Below, piece by piece: positions 22,363-33,536 of a DNA stretch of 64,000 nt. A program made the position numbers and the translations under genes. The DNA is from Ornithodoros turicata (taxonomy: Eukaryota > Arthropoda > Arachnida > Ixodida > Argasidae), in contig NC_088210.1 of assembly GCF_037126465.1 (NCBI RefSeq), forward strand, positions 15,091,511-15,155,510. Reading direction: 5' to 3'. How positions within the stretch are numbered: position 1 is the stretch's first letter; the number at the start of each line of letters is the position of its first letter. Under the pieces are notes generated by a model. The model had not been told where the DNA came from and did no database searches. It saw only the letters and a program-made list of their open reading frames with translations.

Positions 22363-23442
22363 ACGCTCCTCTCTCCTCATTCCTCCTCTCATTCCTTCGT
22401 CGCTGTGTCGTCTGCTTCATCCAATCGCCGCAGACGATTTCAAACACAAAAGCCTATGGCTACGAATGTCTATATCCTGCGGCTATAGTGGCGGCTAGTT
22501 TCCATGGCAACGGCCTTTGAAAGCATGGCTGTGATTGGAAGGTCTCCAGATGACTACGCCGCGACAATTAGCGATCAAGCCTTCTCAGTCTTGGTGGCGT
22601 TGCCTTTCGCCAGCCTTCACGTCATTGTGTGCTTACTTCGAGTGTCATCGGAAGTTGTATACTTTCTGAATGCGGCAATTAGGTCTTTTAAGGGACGTTA
22701 TGTCCTCGGCTTCGTCCTGGATGCTTTGTAGCTTCGCGCGGTAAGGTCGCGTCGCCGTCGAAAAGATGTCGAGACAAAAACGCTCCTTTGGTTCCTGCGC
22801 TGTCCGTCGTGCGCTTTCTTCCGTATTGTTTACACATAGAAGTAGGCTTAGCGTCTAATTAAGGACTCGCCACGCTCTGTCGTAACGCGCCCCTGCACGA
22901 ATGTGAGGCAGAACATGTGTCTTTGTGTGCTAGAAGCTTGATTTCGAGAGCATGTTCTTGTATGCGACTGGTATCAGAAGGCCGTTGAGCGTTGCAACAG
23001 ACGCGACTGAACGCTGTGTTATATATGTTACGACAAGACTAATTGCGAAGACATCGCCACTCCTATTGGTTAACTCACTGATTGGGGGATATAACACAGC
23101 ATTTCTGAAGAGCGACACGGTGGTATGCAGTTGCTTCATATTCTGAGAATTGTCAAGAACAGCGTAATGAGCGAGAACAATGTGGGCACGCTGAATAATC
23201 CACAGCGGGAAGCGTGGACTGGAAATAAATCGGACGCATCCAGTCAATGAACATATATAGCAGAGTCAGAAACCCAGATTAGACTATTATAAACCCGGAT
23301 GGACTAGCTATTCCACTTCTTATTCACAGAGAAAGCTCGATCGTCCTCCTATATAAACCTTGAGCAATGAAAAGTTACTTTATCTTTATCTGCGGAATTT
23401 TGCTTCTCCACGTAACTATGTGCGTTTGCTAGTTCTAGTAGT

Positions 23443-23699
23443 ACCAGCGGCATGGCCGAGCGGGTTTAGGCGACTGGGAGGTGGTGGGTTCGAATCCTAC
23501 CACCGGCTGTGCTGTCTGAGGTTTTCCCTGGGTTTTCCGAAGACTTTCCAGACGAATGTCGGCTCAGTCCCCCCTGAAGTCCGCCCAGGACGCATACTAA
23601 CACCCCTGTTGCCCACTCCTCCCTGCTGTCCTCTCTGTCCACATCTGTACGCCGCTCATAGCGACTGTTGCTTCGCGGCGCTAACACTGAATTAAAAAA
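23443..23699 (+). mobile_element. Full-length tRNA-derived SINE with 12-bp target-site duplication
   Basis: The tRNA-like head has A box TGGCCGAGCGG and B box GGTTCGAATCC in a Ser/Leu-type arrangement. The body is TTTTCCCTGGGTTTTCC and the tail ends AATTAAAAAAA. AGTTCTAGTAGT is duplicated exactly at 23431-23442 and 23700-23711. This is the best-preserved SINE in the window and is the reference for the truncated ones. Confidence 0.93.
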
Positions 23700-24015
23700 A
23701 GTTCTAGTAGTCCTATATAGTAGTTGTCAAACGAGGTAGCAGAAGGCAAGCGAGCTGGTGTAGGTTACTACACGAAAAGACTGCACGTTTGTGCAACTCA
23801 AACCAGCAATGTGCACATGTATACCTGAAGTAGTCCGGTCCGAGTTGTCAGTTCGTGCCGTCTACTCGTGTAGTCCTCATCCTCAAGGCAACGTGACGAC
23901 AGACAGAAGCCATATCTTGCTTGTTAGTACGAGCAGTGTATTTCAACGTCAATAATCCCATAAGATTCCCCTCCGACAGTTCACGCATCTTTATATCAAA
24001 TATTAGTTGCACTTA

Positions 24016-27000
24016 TTAACCCTTCCACAGCAAACACTTTCGTGCAGGGTTCATACGAGAGCCCACCGGACAACGGAACGTCTCTTGGAAAGCACGGCTG
24101 TTCCACAAAGGAACATTCACGACGTGTCTGGCACTGGTACTCGCATGCTTCTCGCAGTATCCAAGGACGTGGTACGCAAAGAACAGGTGCTGAGCCCTGA
24201 ACGCTTCCAGTTGCGTAAAGCCAGAATTCAATCGGCTGCGCTGCAGGTACAAGTCCAGCGTTGGTTTTAGCGAGGCCGTTGACTCCAGGACTTTCATAGA
24301 CAATGGTTCACTGACGTTGCAATACTGCTCAAAGCACAACTGGGAGCTGCTCAGGAGTGAATGCCCTAAATCGGGCCACCAGTTGTTAAGAGTGTTTCTG
24401 ACATCGAAATTGATGTTGCTCAGCAGTACGTGCAACAAACAGCGCGTAATCCTTGAACCAGCATGTGGCAGGAGCAAGTCGTCACCGCCTTCGAAGCGAA
24501 CCAGTGTCATGTTGAACATTAGCAGCGGGAGGTATATCGCATGACCGTCGAAGCTGCAGTCAGTATCGAAGGCGGAGCCAAACCAAGGGTGGTGGCCATC
24601 CTCCCGCAGACTCGTCGAGAAACTGTGCCCTCGAAGAGTGTAGTAGGACAGAAGTCCTTGCCCCTGTGTGACGCTCGGGAGCCCGTCGATGTACTCGCGG
24701 AACTTCTCCTTGTGTTCTAACCAGGAAGGGTAGAAGTAGAATATCTTGGTGCGGTTAAGCATAATTTTCGCCTGCATCATCGAACCTCTGTCCAGGACCG
24801 TCAGCTTGCCGAGCGACACCTCTAGTTGCTGAACCAGGGCGCTTGTGTGGCGCAAGATCGTGTGCAAGACCGAGCGAGTTTCGTGCACAAGCCGGACAGC
24901 GTAGAGGAAGAGCTGTGGAAGGGCGCGCTCCGCCATACGCATGCACAGCTTCCATCGGGGAAGCACGGGAGGTGGTCGGTTATACAGGTGCGTTACAAGC
25001 GCTTGAAGTAGCTGTTGCCCTTCTTGTGGTGTGAAAGCGGCCATTTCAATTAGCGTTCGGACGCCAAAGTAATTTAGTATAACGGAAGATTCAAAGCTCG
25101 AGATGAGATGAGACAGGTTGTCGATGTAGTTCTGACACTCGAAGAGCACCTCCGCGCGTGGACCGGGGGATCGTTCGGGTGCGGAGACCTCGGTGACGAA
25201 CAGCAGAAGGTCAGGGTGGTTTTCGAGTGTTCCCAAGCTTCTGGTACAATGGAAATTGGTGTGGTTGAAAGCGAGGATCTCGTGTTGCGCCGCGAAGTCC
25301 GCGACCTTCTCGGAGATTGCGGAAGAGTTAAGTCGTTTATCCAAAATGGCCACGGCCGCTGAAGCGCTTCTGTTATAGAAATTGATGGTCTTGGTAACGT
25401 TGCCTGGACTCGGGGACAACGGCTGAGGCACGCCGATTGATATAACAGATTTGTTGCTCTTGAAAGGATGAGAGACGGTGCGAATGTCCACGAGGGTTTG
25501 TACGCCTGCCACTGCGAGCAACCTTGCGGCCGCTATCCAGACAGACGTCCCATTTGTAGGCGGGGTGTCGAAGGGAAAGCCGTCAAGCGTTACCAACCAT
25601 AGCAGCTCAGAAATATGGCCCCAGCTCTGGTTCTGCTTGTTCGTATTCATGCACTCCAAGAAGATGCCCTTAAGCTGTGCCAGCTCTTCATGGTTCTGTG
25701 GCTGTTGCATGAGGTTCAGCACTTGGGTCTCTAGCTGGTGCGTGAGGTCACCGTAGGCGGAGGCAGCACTGTCACCCCCCTTTGCGGCGGCTTCCGTAAC
25801 GGTACTGTTCCATCGCGTGCATACGAACTGGTAAAAGTCGTCGCATGGGTCGAGATTCCACGAGAGCAGATTTTTTAGGTACACACCGTCTCTCCGACAC
25901 GGAACTGTATTACAGGTGCGGACGCGGACTTCAGACTTCAGCGGGATATCGCGTACAGCTGGACTTTCTTCTCCTAAACCGTAGTGAGTGTCGTTAAATA
26001 CAGCAGCCAGTGGCGCCTGAACTACGGCGTTTCCAGAAATGAACGAAAACATGAAGGCCAAGGCTACGACAATTGGCATCAAGGCCAGGACCGGGAGGAT
26101 GCGTTTCAGGAGTTGTATCTGGCGCACGGGAGAGCCGGCCTCGGATGGATGCATATACGTCACGCTATCGGTCACAGGACGCTGGTCCGGATCCTTCAGC
26201 AAGGACATGCCTTCCAAGCTTCCAAAACCGGTCAGGACGCATGAACTGCTAAAACTTGAAGGCCCCTCTGTCGTTTGCGTCGTAGACTTTTGAGGGTTCG
26301 CGTACGCGTCCTCAATACGTGTCGTGATGGCGTCGAGGCTGATGGATTTCCTCGGCTTCTCACACCTTGCCAAAGAAGGGCTGAACGCATGCTCTTGCGA
26401 CCGGGCTCTCTTCTCACGAGTGACATCGCTTTCGTACACGAGGTACATGTACGCATTGAAGTTCTTGGCAAGCGGCCTGCTCTGCTGCACGCTCCTGGTT
26501 GGGACGACCGTAAAGCGCCTCTGTAAGTGGGTAGTCCGTTCTCGTTTGAACTTGATATCTTTCTCGGCCTGCGGTACGTCTCCTACCGCTTGGTCGCTGC
26601 CACATGCTTCTGGTTTCGTCTTTCGTTTCCTCCCCCTAATTCTGATGCGGAAGGCGGAGTCCTCGCAGGGCTGCTGTGTTAACGCCGCCTCCGGCTGTTG
26701 CAGAATCGTGCCAGTAAGACACCCTGTCGATGTTTGTATTGTGGCATTGGAGTATCCGCTTGGATTGTAACCTGAAGGGCCAGGAATTTGGCATGTACTA
26801 CCAAGGCCATACGTCCTGCACTCAAGTTTTAAGTCGCTGCGACGTGGGCTTACGGGTAGTGGACTTGGACTCTGCTTTCTGCGGCCGATGCTGTCGTCCG
26901 AAATGCAAAGAGTAACGCCCTGAGTGACGGGACTGTAGCCCTCACGTCCTTGCTTGCGATAAGGGCTGTCGTTCCTCCGGTCGTAAGCACAATCCGTTTG

Positions 27001-29610
27001 CTCCTTAGAAAGTCGAATAGTACGGCAAATACGACAATCCTCGTGGTCAGTGCCATAGTCCATAGTCATCGTATATTCCAGCCCAGAGGCCTTACGGTCA
27101 GGCAGACTGCCCACGCTGGGCCCCTCCTTCGGCTCCTTGAGGGAAAGACTGGAGTCCTTCTGGAGTGTACCGCGGTATTTAATATCCAGGACGGAGTCGT
27201 TTCGTCCGGGGACCCTAGCGTTTCGATCATCCCGAATGCCACTGCGCTCGACGCCAGAATGCCGATGGTCACTGCTACTGTCTCTACGAACAGCAACGCG
27301 GCTCGTCCTGTGGGTGCGGCCACGACGGGTAAGTCCGTCGGATCCCGAACCTCTGTAGTCGGAACTCCGAACACTGGACGAATCGCTGCCACGACGAGCC
27401 GCAGACAGTTGACGTGGTGGTGACGCTGCCGCGACCGTAATTGCAGTTTTCGACGGGGATTCTTGGACTGTAGGCGGTGTGAACATCACTATGGTCCTCG
27501 CTCCCTTGGATGGAGTTGGAGAGATCGGTGGCATAAAAGCCGGCGGGCTCGGAGGTAAAGGTGGCGAACTACCACTCCATGATGCTGCGGAAATCTTGCT
27601 TCTGCTACTGCTACGACTGCTATGGTCTTTGATTCTTCCGGACGCCTGTGACCTCGAACGTTGGGGTGTCGATCCCTGCGACCTCGATCCCCGCGACCTA
27701 GAGGCTTGGTATCTAAATGACGGAGGTCGTTGTGATATTGGGTTGTCCGAACTGTACTGGCACTTCACGACGACATCGCTATCGTCAGTTGGGGCAAAGT
27801 CGGCTCCCCTCTTCCTGTACTTCTTTCTCGGCATTTCAGAGGACGACACTCTCGAAGACACCCGTGTGGAACCCGAGCCCGAGCCCTGAGACGACGATCT
27901 TCGGACGACGTCGGCTTCCAAACCATACTGATATTTCGCAAAAGCCATTTTGTTCTTGCTCTTCGCAGCTCTTCGGGGTTTGTACTTCCTGCCCAGTGAC
28001 TCGGAAGACAACACAACTCTCAAAGGCGCACCTCCTTGGGCCTGCGGCACTGACCGTGGACGATTCTGCTTGAAACCGGAGAGCTCTGATGTTACATATG
28101 ACGTTCCCCGGACAGCATCACCAAAGTCGTACTGATATTTTGCGCTGATCTCTTTGCTCCTCGGAATGAGGACCTCTCTACCGGGTCCATGCACCTTAGT
28201 GACCGATTCGGACGACACGCTTACATTCAATGGAGGCAAAGCTTTTCCTTGCATTCCTGGTGCAACTGTCGAACGTTTATGTTTGACGCAGCCCCGATAC
28301 CCAGGAAACGAGCGCCTCCTGGTCTCATCGCCAAATCCGTACTGAAACTTTGAAACCGTCACGTCACTGCTGCTAGGCATGGAAGCGGTTCTGCTCGGCG
28401 TGTTCTTTTCACTAAGTAATTCGGAGGACAAGACAATCCTAACTGGTGGGTTTTTCCTGTCTAGGAGTCCAGGGATGGACCCGTGCTGCTGAGAATGCAA
28501 GGCCCTTCGAACGGCATCGTTACAATCACTTCGATATTTGCAGTGGTAACTTGTCTGTCTCGGTGCGCTGCCTCCGCTGAGAGATTCCGAGGACATAATC
28601 ATTTCCAAAGACGCAGTACCCTCGCGTACCGTTGGCAGGTACGCTCTCCGCTGATACCCTTCTAGCATTTCATAGAACCTGTCCGGGTCGAGCTTACCGC
28701 CGAAGGGTTTCATGTTCGCGACGTAGGGCCGGGAGTATGAAGGTACGGTCATCGTGGCCATCGCTCCAACGTTCTCGGGAGTCGGAGGGGGGCTCGGAGT
28801 GGACCTCGACACAGAGAGCTTGGATGACCTTTGAATTAATTGAGTTGCGGATCCAGGGGGAGACCCGGCGGGCGATCCCGATATAATCACCGAAGTCGAT
28901 CCACTCGGTGAGTTCGCTCGCGTGGCATTTAGGATGACTCCGGAAGCGGAATCTGGTAGTACGGGTCTTGAAATGCATTCCGCGGATGACCTAGGGTTGA
29001 CGCCTGGGACTGCATCTTCCGAGAAGACTTCGAATTGATAGACGTCTCCTTCCGAATTTGTAGATGACCATCCTTCGAACTTGACTCTCTTCGGCGAACG
29101 AGCGTTGGGAATGTACTTCAGTCCAGGTCCACATACTTCCACGGCTCCGTGTATAACGCTGTCTTCCGAAGAACTTTCCGCGACCATTCTGATTAAAGAA
29201 CTGCTGCGGGCTACGGGAGGGGGGGTCGGCCTGACGGGCAACGGTCTGGCCGGCGTGCGAACACGGATCCGAACAGCTCCTTGTGGTGGAACGTCGCTGC
29301 TCACCGATCTCAAGCCTTGATCGTCGTTCAGCATACAGCTGGTCGAAGAACAAACCCACGGCATGAAGCCCGTCGGAGCAAATTGGGATTGAGAGAGGCC
29401 AATGTTGCTGCTCGTAGACCGTGTTGGAAATCTGGCACGGACGAGTAACGCGCGGGACGGCTCCGTGGGAAAGTTCTGGTACGGGTAGAGGGACTCTGCG
29501 CTGCGGGACCTCGACCTGGAGACGGACGGGCATCGGAGCCGAATTCTGGTTTGTCCGGGCAGGTTCGATGAAGAAGGTGTCGGAAATCCTCCGAAGCTTG
29601 CGCCGTCCAT
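24016..29610 (-). CDS. M13 (neprilysin-like) family type II membrane protein, catalytically inactive, with a giant repeated N-terminal tail
   Basis: One uninterrupted frame of 1,864 codons. The first ATG (29610) is in strong context (GTGACCATGG); codons upstream remain open, so an upstream spliced start is not excluded. Residues 1-1170 are Ser/Arg/Pro-rich and look disordered; residues about 320-640 contain tandem degenerate units with SSESL and KYQYGFGD-type motifs. One hydrophobic span lies at about 1171-1191. The ectodomain (about 1192-1864) opens with the M13 signature: CNTVPC near 1231 and DPCDDFYQFVC near 1252-1262. It ends with the family C-terminus (FRCPVGSRMNP, then C and W). The HExxH zinc helix is absent: the equivalent region near 1713-1737 reads ITRCLLHVLLSNINF, and the GENIAD-like zinc ligand site reads LESTAS. 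It is therefore probably not a peptidase. Many N-glycosylation sequons are present. Tick genomes carry many M13 paralogues, often inactive; a tail this long is unusual. A role in adhesion or as a decoy is only a guess. Confidence 0.85.
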   Translation of the reverse strand: MDGASFGGFPTPSSSNLPGQTRIRLRCPSVSRSRSRSAESLYPYQNFPTEPSRALLVRARFPTRSTSSNIGLSQSQFAPTGFMPWVCSSTSCMLNDDQGLRSVSSDVPPQGAVRIRVRTPARPLPVRPTPPPVARSSSLIRMVAESSSEDSVIHGAVEVCGPGLKYIPNARSPKRVKFEGWSSTNSEGDVYQFEVFSEDAVPGVNPRSSAECISRPVLPDSASGVILNATRANSPSGSTSVIISGSPAGSPPGSATQLIQRSSKLSVSRSTPSPPPTPENVGAMATMTVPSYSRPYVANMKPFGGKLDPDRFYEMLEGYQRRAYLPTVREGTASLEMIMSSESLSGGSAPRQTSYHCKYRSDCNDAVRRALHSQQHGSIPGLLDRKNPPVRIVLSSELLSEKNTPSRTASMPSSSDVTVSKFQYGFGDETRRRSFPGYRGCVKHKRSTVAPGMQGKALPPLNVSVSSESVTKVHGPGREVLIPRSKEISAKYQYDFGDAVRGTSYVTSELSGFKQNRPRSVPQAQGGAPLRVVLSSESLGRKYKPRRAAKSKNKMAFAKYQYGLEADVVRRSSSQGSGSGSTRVSSRVSSSEMPRKKYRKRGADFAPTDDSDVVVKCQYSSDNPISQRPPSFRYQASRSRGSRSQGSTPQRSRSQASGRIKDHSSRSSSRSKISAASWSGSSPPLPPSPPAFMPPISPTPSKGARTIVMFTPPTVQESPSKTAITVAAASPPRQLSAARRGSDSSSVRSSDYRGSGSDGLTRRGRTHRTSRVAVRRDSSSDHRHSGVERSGIRDDRNARVPGRNDSVLDIKYRGTLQKDSSLSLKEPKEGPSVGSLPDRKASGLEYTMTMDYGTDHEDCRICRTIRLSKEQTDCAYDRRNDSPYRKQGREGYSPVTQGVTLCISDDSIGRRKQSPSPLPVSPRRSDLKLECRTYGLGSTCQIPGPSGYNPSGYSNATIQTSTGCLTGTILQQPEAALTQQPCEDSAFRIRIRGRKRKTKPEACGSDQAVGDVPQAEKDIKFKRERTTHLQRRFTVVPTRSVQQSRPLAKNFNAYMYLVYESDVTREKRARSQEHAFSPSLARCEKPRKSISLDAITTRIEDAYANPQKSTTQTTEGPSSFSSSCVLTGFGSLEGMSLLKDPDQRPVTDSVTYMHPSEAGSPVRQIQLLKRILPVLALMPIVVALAFMFSFISGNAVVQAPLAAVFNDTHYGLGEESPAVRDIPLKSEVRVRTCNTVPCRRDGVYLKNLLSWNLDPCDDFYQFVCTRWNSTVTEAAAKGGDSAASAYGDLTHQLETQVLNLMQQPQNHEELAQLKGIFLECMNTNKQNQSWGHISELLWLVTLDGFPFDTPPTNGTSVWIAAARLLAVAGVQTLVDIRTVSHPFKSNKSVISIGVPQPLSPSPGNVTKTINFYNRSASAAVAILDKRLNSSAISEKVADFAAQHEILAFNHTNFHCTRSLGTLENHPDLLLFVTEVSAPERSPGPRAEVLFECQNYIDNLSHLISSFESSVILNYFGVRTLIEMAAFTPQEGQQLLQALVTHLYNRPPPVLPRWKLCMRMAERALPQLFLYAVRLVHETRSVLHTILRHTSALVQQLEVSLGKLTVLDRGSMMQAKIMLNRTKIFYFYPSWLEHKEKFREYIDGLPSVTQGQGLLSYYTLRGHSFSTSLREDGHHPWFGSAFDTDCSFDGHAIYLPLLMFNMTLVRFEGGDDLLLPHAGSRITRCLLHVLLSNINFDVRNTLNNWWPDLGHSLLSSSQLCFEQYCNVSEPLSMKVLESTASLKPTLDLYLQRSRLNSGFTQLEAFRAQHLFFAYHVLGYCEKHASTSARHVVNVPLWNSRAFQETFRCPVGSRMNPARKCLLWKG

Positions 29611-30671
29611 GGTCACAAACAAGCAGTCGGATCCCAGCTCGCGGACGGCACTTTCGACCGGGTGGTGGAATGTTGCGCACGAGCCACTGTGTACTGGATT
29701 GGATTGGCTTCACTCGAAAATGACATCGAATGTCAAGACGCTCGAGATCGCTGGCGTTCCTTTTTCTCTGCGGGCGAGTCGAGCTTTCGCACAAAGACGA
29801 AATTATTTTATGGTGCGATTCGATGGCGTAACCGCCGTGTCCAAACTGCAAAGTAAGCAAACAATTAAGACAAAACCAGATAGCTGTTGACGAAGAGCCA
29901 AGACCCTTTTCCGTCAGAAATATTTGATTTTAGATGTTGATGTTGATTTTGGGGGAAAATATATGGGTCAGATTGAAAGATTGATTGTAGTTGATTGGTT
30001 GGTCAGTTGTGGCGTTCCGCTGCTGCAGAATCTGCTTGGAATCGCAACCACGGCCACCACATATCTGCCTGCCGATGTAGCCGTATGTTGCACGAAGAGC
30101 ATCGTGCAGCTTATGCTTACGAGGAAAACCCGAGGAAAAGAAGCAGGATGTTTCAAGCCGGATCATCTCGCAGTCTGATCTCGGGGTCAGCTACTCATGA
30201 GAAAGGAAGTTCATATAACCTTTCTCTTCTTTTGTCTTTTTTAGTCTAAAGCGGCAATCCGGCCCCAATCCGGACAAACGCTGTCATACGCTTTGTTATG
30301 TGATGCTCGCAATCACCGTACAAAGTAGTTCAAATAGATTCGCAGACAATTATACAAGAGAACTCATACCCGGACAACTCATACCACACTCAACTCTCTC
30401 TCTCTCTCTCTATTCTCTCTCTCTTTTTTTTTTTTTGAGGGGAACGAGTGTTGTTTTTGGGAGCAGCTTTTCAAACTCAAAGCTGAAGTTACGCCGGGAA
30501 AGGCCCTATCTGAAAAAAAAAAATGTCACAGAATTGCACTTCTACTGAAGAAAGTGTAAGAATTGCACAAATGGCATTTACCGAAGCTCAACCGAATGAA
30601 GCTTGGGGGAGCTAGCAGATTCGGCTACAAAAAGAAGAAGAAGAAGAAGAAGAAAAAGAAAACAGGATCCA
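29611..30671. other. Region upstream of the M13-like gene
   Basis: Should hold the promoter and 5' UTR of the leftward gene. No TATA box or further exon could be called. A CT-rich tract lies at 30393-30436 and a GAA tract at 30640-30662. Confidence 0.4.
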
Positions 30672-30985
30672 CTTTACCACATAACACTCTGAAGGCCACA
30701 TTGCACAGAACGATATTGTTACCACTCCTGATTTGTGGAAAGTGTGGAAATTTTGTGTGTCACAAAACGGCGTACGCGTCCCGTTTGCAACAAATCGCGG
30801 GAGACAAGATATATAGCGATGTCATTCAGCATGATGGTTGCCCAAGCAGCACAAAATCTTGGCCCAATAATTGGATGCCCATTGGGTGCCAATATTGGGT
30901 GGCAATGTCGGCCCCCATATCGGACCAAGATATTGTGCTGCTTGGGTGGCTGCGAGCGTGTTATGCGGTGAAGTTCATCACCATC
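30672..30985. mobile_element. Palindromic MITE, subfamily C (interrupted)
   Basis: Arms ACATAACACTCTGAAGGCCA and GCGAGCGTGTTATGCGGTGA pair imperfectly around a degenerate core (ACGGCGTACGCGTCC). The right arm is split by the 106-bp element at 30841-30946. Confidence 0.7.
30841..30946. mobile_element. 106-bp element with CCCAAGCAGCACAA inverted ends, nested in a MITE
   Basis: Ends CCCAAGCAGCACAAAATCTT and AAGATATTGTGCTGCTTGGG; the interior repeats GCCAATATTGGG-type sequence. Removing it with one TG restores the host arm GATGGTTGGCTG, so the target duplication is TG. Confidence 0.85.
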
Positions 30986-30989
30986 ACCA

Positions 30990-32371
30990 TCATCACTGCC
31001 TCTTCCGAAAGGCACACATGTTAGCATTATCACTAACGTGTTTCAGAGACAACGCAGAGACGTTGTTGCAACGCTTGTATATACCTGGAGCATTTCGAAT
31101 ACTCGCCTGCGGTATACAGCTACAGGCGATCGTGCTCTGAATCTACGGTCTTCTGTAACCGCAATCCCGCATTGCATCGCAACGTCCTTGCTCCAACGGT
31201 ATACGGGTGCTCCGAATTAAAATGGGGCTTATTATGCGTCCGAGAAGCTGCATGGCGTACAAATGAGCGTATAGTACAGGTACGCAATGCCAGAGGGAGA
31301 AGTTACCCTTTTTTTTTTTTTTTTTAAGCGGAAGCAACTTTCTTGTGCAAGGCTCTCCTTGAAACGTGATGTCATTTTTTGGACGCAGTTTATTCTTCAA
31401 AAACAAATAGTGCTTGAAACTATATCGGGCTGGAGCTGGGTAGTTGGTAACATTGCGTAATGAAAAACTGCAGCAAGCGTGTTGACGTGATTGAGAATGC
31501 CTAGAAGCGTTTTTGTACGACTAATTTATTATGACCGATACCCGCGTTGTAGGTTGTATAATGAGACGTTGAAAGACACCATGGAGCACTATAGCAATAC
31601 CAACACTAACGTCTAGAAGAAATGTGATTGATATGCTGTTTCATCACGAGGTTGTAAATGATTTTAGTGATAGCCCGAATCCGGCGAAGCGCTGTAAATT
31701 TTAATGCTCCAGCCAGAAGAGGCAGAAACAACGACTTGTCGATAATATATAGCATCACTCAGGTAGCAGCTTTAGATTTTGCATAATGAGAATATATCTC
31801 GCGTTGATATATTTCAACTTTTTAAAGCGTTACGAAGTTTGTTCGCAGTGTATTTTATCATGTATGCCCCTGGCGATGAAACTCCTGCTGGTGAGCACTG
31901 TAAAAGTAAATGCGTTATTATTATTATTATCAACATCATCATCATTATCATCATCATCTGCATTTGCGGTAGCCTCTATGAAGCTTCGTTTATGGGGATC
32001 GTAGCCTCCGTGAAGGTATATAGAGCACCGGATTAACTTGGCACGTGTATCTAAGCGATGCCATATCGCCTTTGGTATGCGGCTAAGGACTTTAGTGGAC
32101 GTCAAGCTTGTTTGCATATCGATGTTTGTAACCTCGTATCATTCGAGAAAAAAGGAAAGACGACAGTATGCAGCGTGGTTTCCCCCTCGCGGCTCCAAGG
32201 CTGTATACCGCGTTTCGGAGGGCTCGCGTCGGATGACGGCGATGTGACTGCCGATGTGATGGTATGCGTTCTTGAGAGCTGATAGCAGGTCCTGGGTACG
32301 GATGGCACGATATCGATGTTTATATCGATATCGTGCTATCCCTATTGCCGTTTATATCGATATCACACTGT
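30990..32371. other. Intergenic stretch, no gene seen
   Basis: Holds a poly-T tract at 31309-31325 and an (ATT/ATC)n tract at 31916-31965. The imperfect palindrome at 32308-32355 is built on ATATCGATATCG. I see no recognisable coding sequence. Confidence 0.5.
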
Positions 32372-32512
32372 TGAAATAGTACTTTGCCGCATAACACGCT
32401 CCACCATTCCGAATGATATTCTCTTATATTTGCTGCAAGCTGGTGGAGGCGCCTATCTCTTGGACATGCTATATGTCCAAGCTAGGATCCTCGTCTCATT
32501 TGAAACGACTCA

Positions 32513-32514
<2 letters not shown>

Positions 32515-32546
<32 letters not shown>

Positions 32547-32581
32547 CGGGTTTTTATGGCGCACGGACAACTAAGGTCATA
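32515..32581 (+). repeat. (GAT)n tract with conserved flank, probable retroposon tail
   Basis: About ten GAT units followed by TCGGGTTTTTATGGCGCACG. The tract ends exactly where a palindromic MITE begins. Confidence 0.5.
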
Positions 32582-32780
32582 CACTCTTAAAAATGACCTT
32601 GAGCGGGGCGTATATAAAATGACGGGGGCGTACGCCTTTTTTGTGACAATTATGAACAGCATAAGTGTCACAAAAAGGCGTACGCCTGCCGTTTTCAACA
32701 AATCAGGTCAGATAACGATATCATTCGAGATGACGGTTGGCTAAGAGCGTTCTATGCGGTGAAGTTCATTTCTAAGAGTG
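32582..32780. mobile_element. Palindromic MITE, subfamily A, left arm shortened
   Basis: Starts CACTCTTAAAAATGA and ends CTAAGAGTG. The core with GGGGGCGTACGCC and the complete right arm are present. Confidence 0.85.
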
Positions 32781-32848
32781 TAGTGCACCAAAACTGTAGT
32801 GCAACGACTTAGAACACAGAATATCATTCGGAATGGCGGCTGACCATA

Positions 32849-33069
32849 CACTCTAAAACAGAGCTTCACCGCATAGCACGCTCCTAGCCAACCATCATCC
32901 CGAATAACAACGTTCTCTCTCTTGATTTGCCGAGAACAGGGGGCGTACACCATTTTTGTGGCAATTATGAACGGTATAACGCCACAAAAATGACGTAAGA
33001 ACGACGTCACTTGGGATGATAACTGACTGAGAGCGTGCTACGTGGTGAAGTTAATTTGTTTTAAGAGTG
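32849..33069. mobile_element. Palindromic MITE, subfamily D
   Basis: Starts CACTCTAAAACAGAGCTTCA and ends TTAAGAGTG. The core is GGGGGCGTACACCATTTTTG; the loop contains GGCAATTATGAACGG. Confidence 0.85.
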
Positions 33070-33089
33070 TAGGATCGTGTCAGATGTGT

Positions 33090-33264
33090 GGCGAAGTTCT
33101 CGTTCAACAGTGTGCGCTGATACCGTTATAACACTCATAGTTTGTGGAAAACGGGGGGCGTATACGCCTTCTTGTGACAAGTAACATAACTGCGTCAGTG
33201 TCACAAAGAGGAGTACGTCACGCTTTCAACGAATCAGGGCAGAGAACAATGTCATTTGGGACGA
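33090..33264. mobile_element. Palindromic MITE remnant, subfamily C-like, followed by an A left arm
   Basis: A degenerate copy with GGGGGGCGTATACGCC, cut on the right by an isolated subfamily A left arm (33266-33335) that ends in an A/GAA-rich tract. Confidence 0.65.
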
Positions 33265-33536
33265 TGCACTCTTAAAAAACGAACTTCACCACATAGCACG
33301 CTCCTATACAGACAACCATCATCCCGAGTGACATCGTTCTTTCGCAGGCGAAAAAAAAAAAAAAAAAGAAGAAGAAGAAGAAAAACCGCGCGAAAAAGAG
33401 GACGGAGAGAAGAGACACCCCTACCTTAGTGGCTCACGGCCATTATCTCATTGGTAGAAGAAGAAGAAGAAGACACGAACTGTTCTTTCCCAGTTCAAGA
33501 CGTACTAACTATACTAACTTCACTGCCTACACTCTA

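Noticed and set aside
22504..22731. Short hydrophobic frame as a membrane protein gene
   Set aside because: Seventy-five codons with no signal, partner exon or recognised family.
23446..23520. Functional tRNA-Ser or tRNA-Leu gene
   Set aside because: The tRNA-like head is followed directly by a SINE body and tail and flanked by a 12-bp target duplication; the acceptor end is not intact.
28991..29860. 289-codon open frame on the - strand
   Set aside because: It overlaps the N-terminal part of the M13-like coding frame in another phase, is Arg-rich and lacks any domain; it is a shadow of the GC-rich coding strand.
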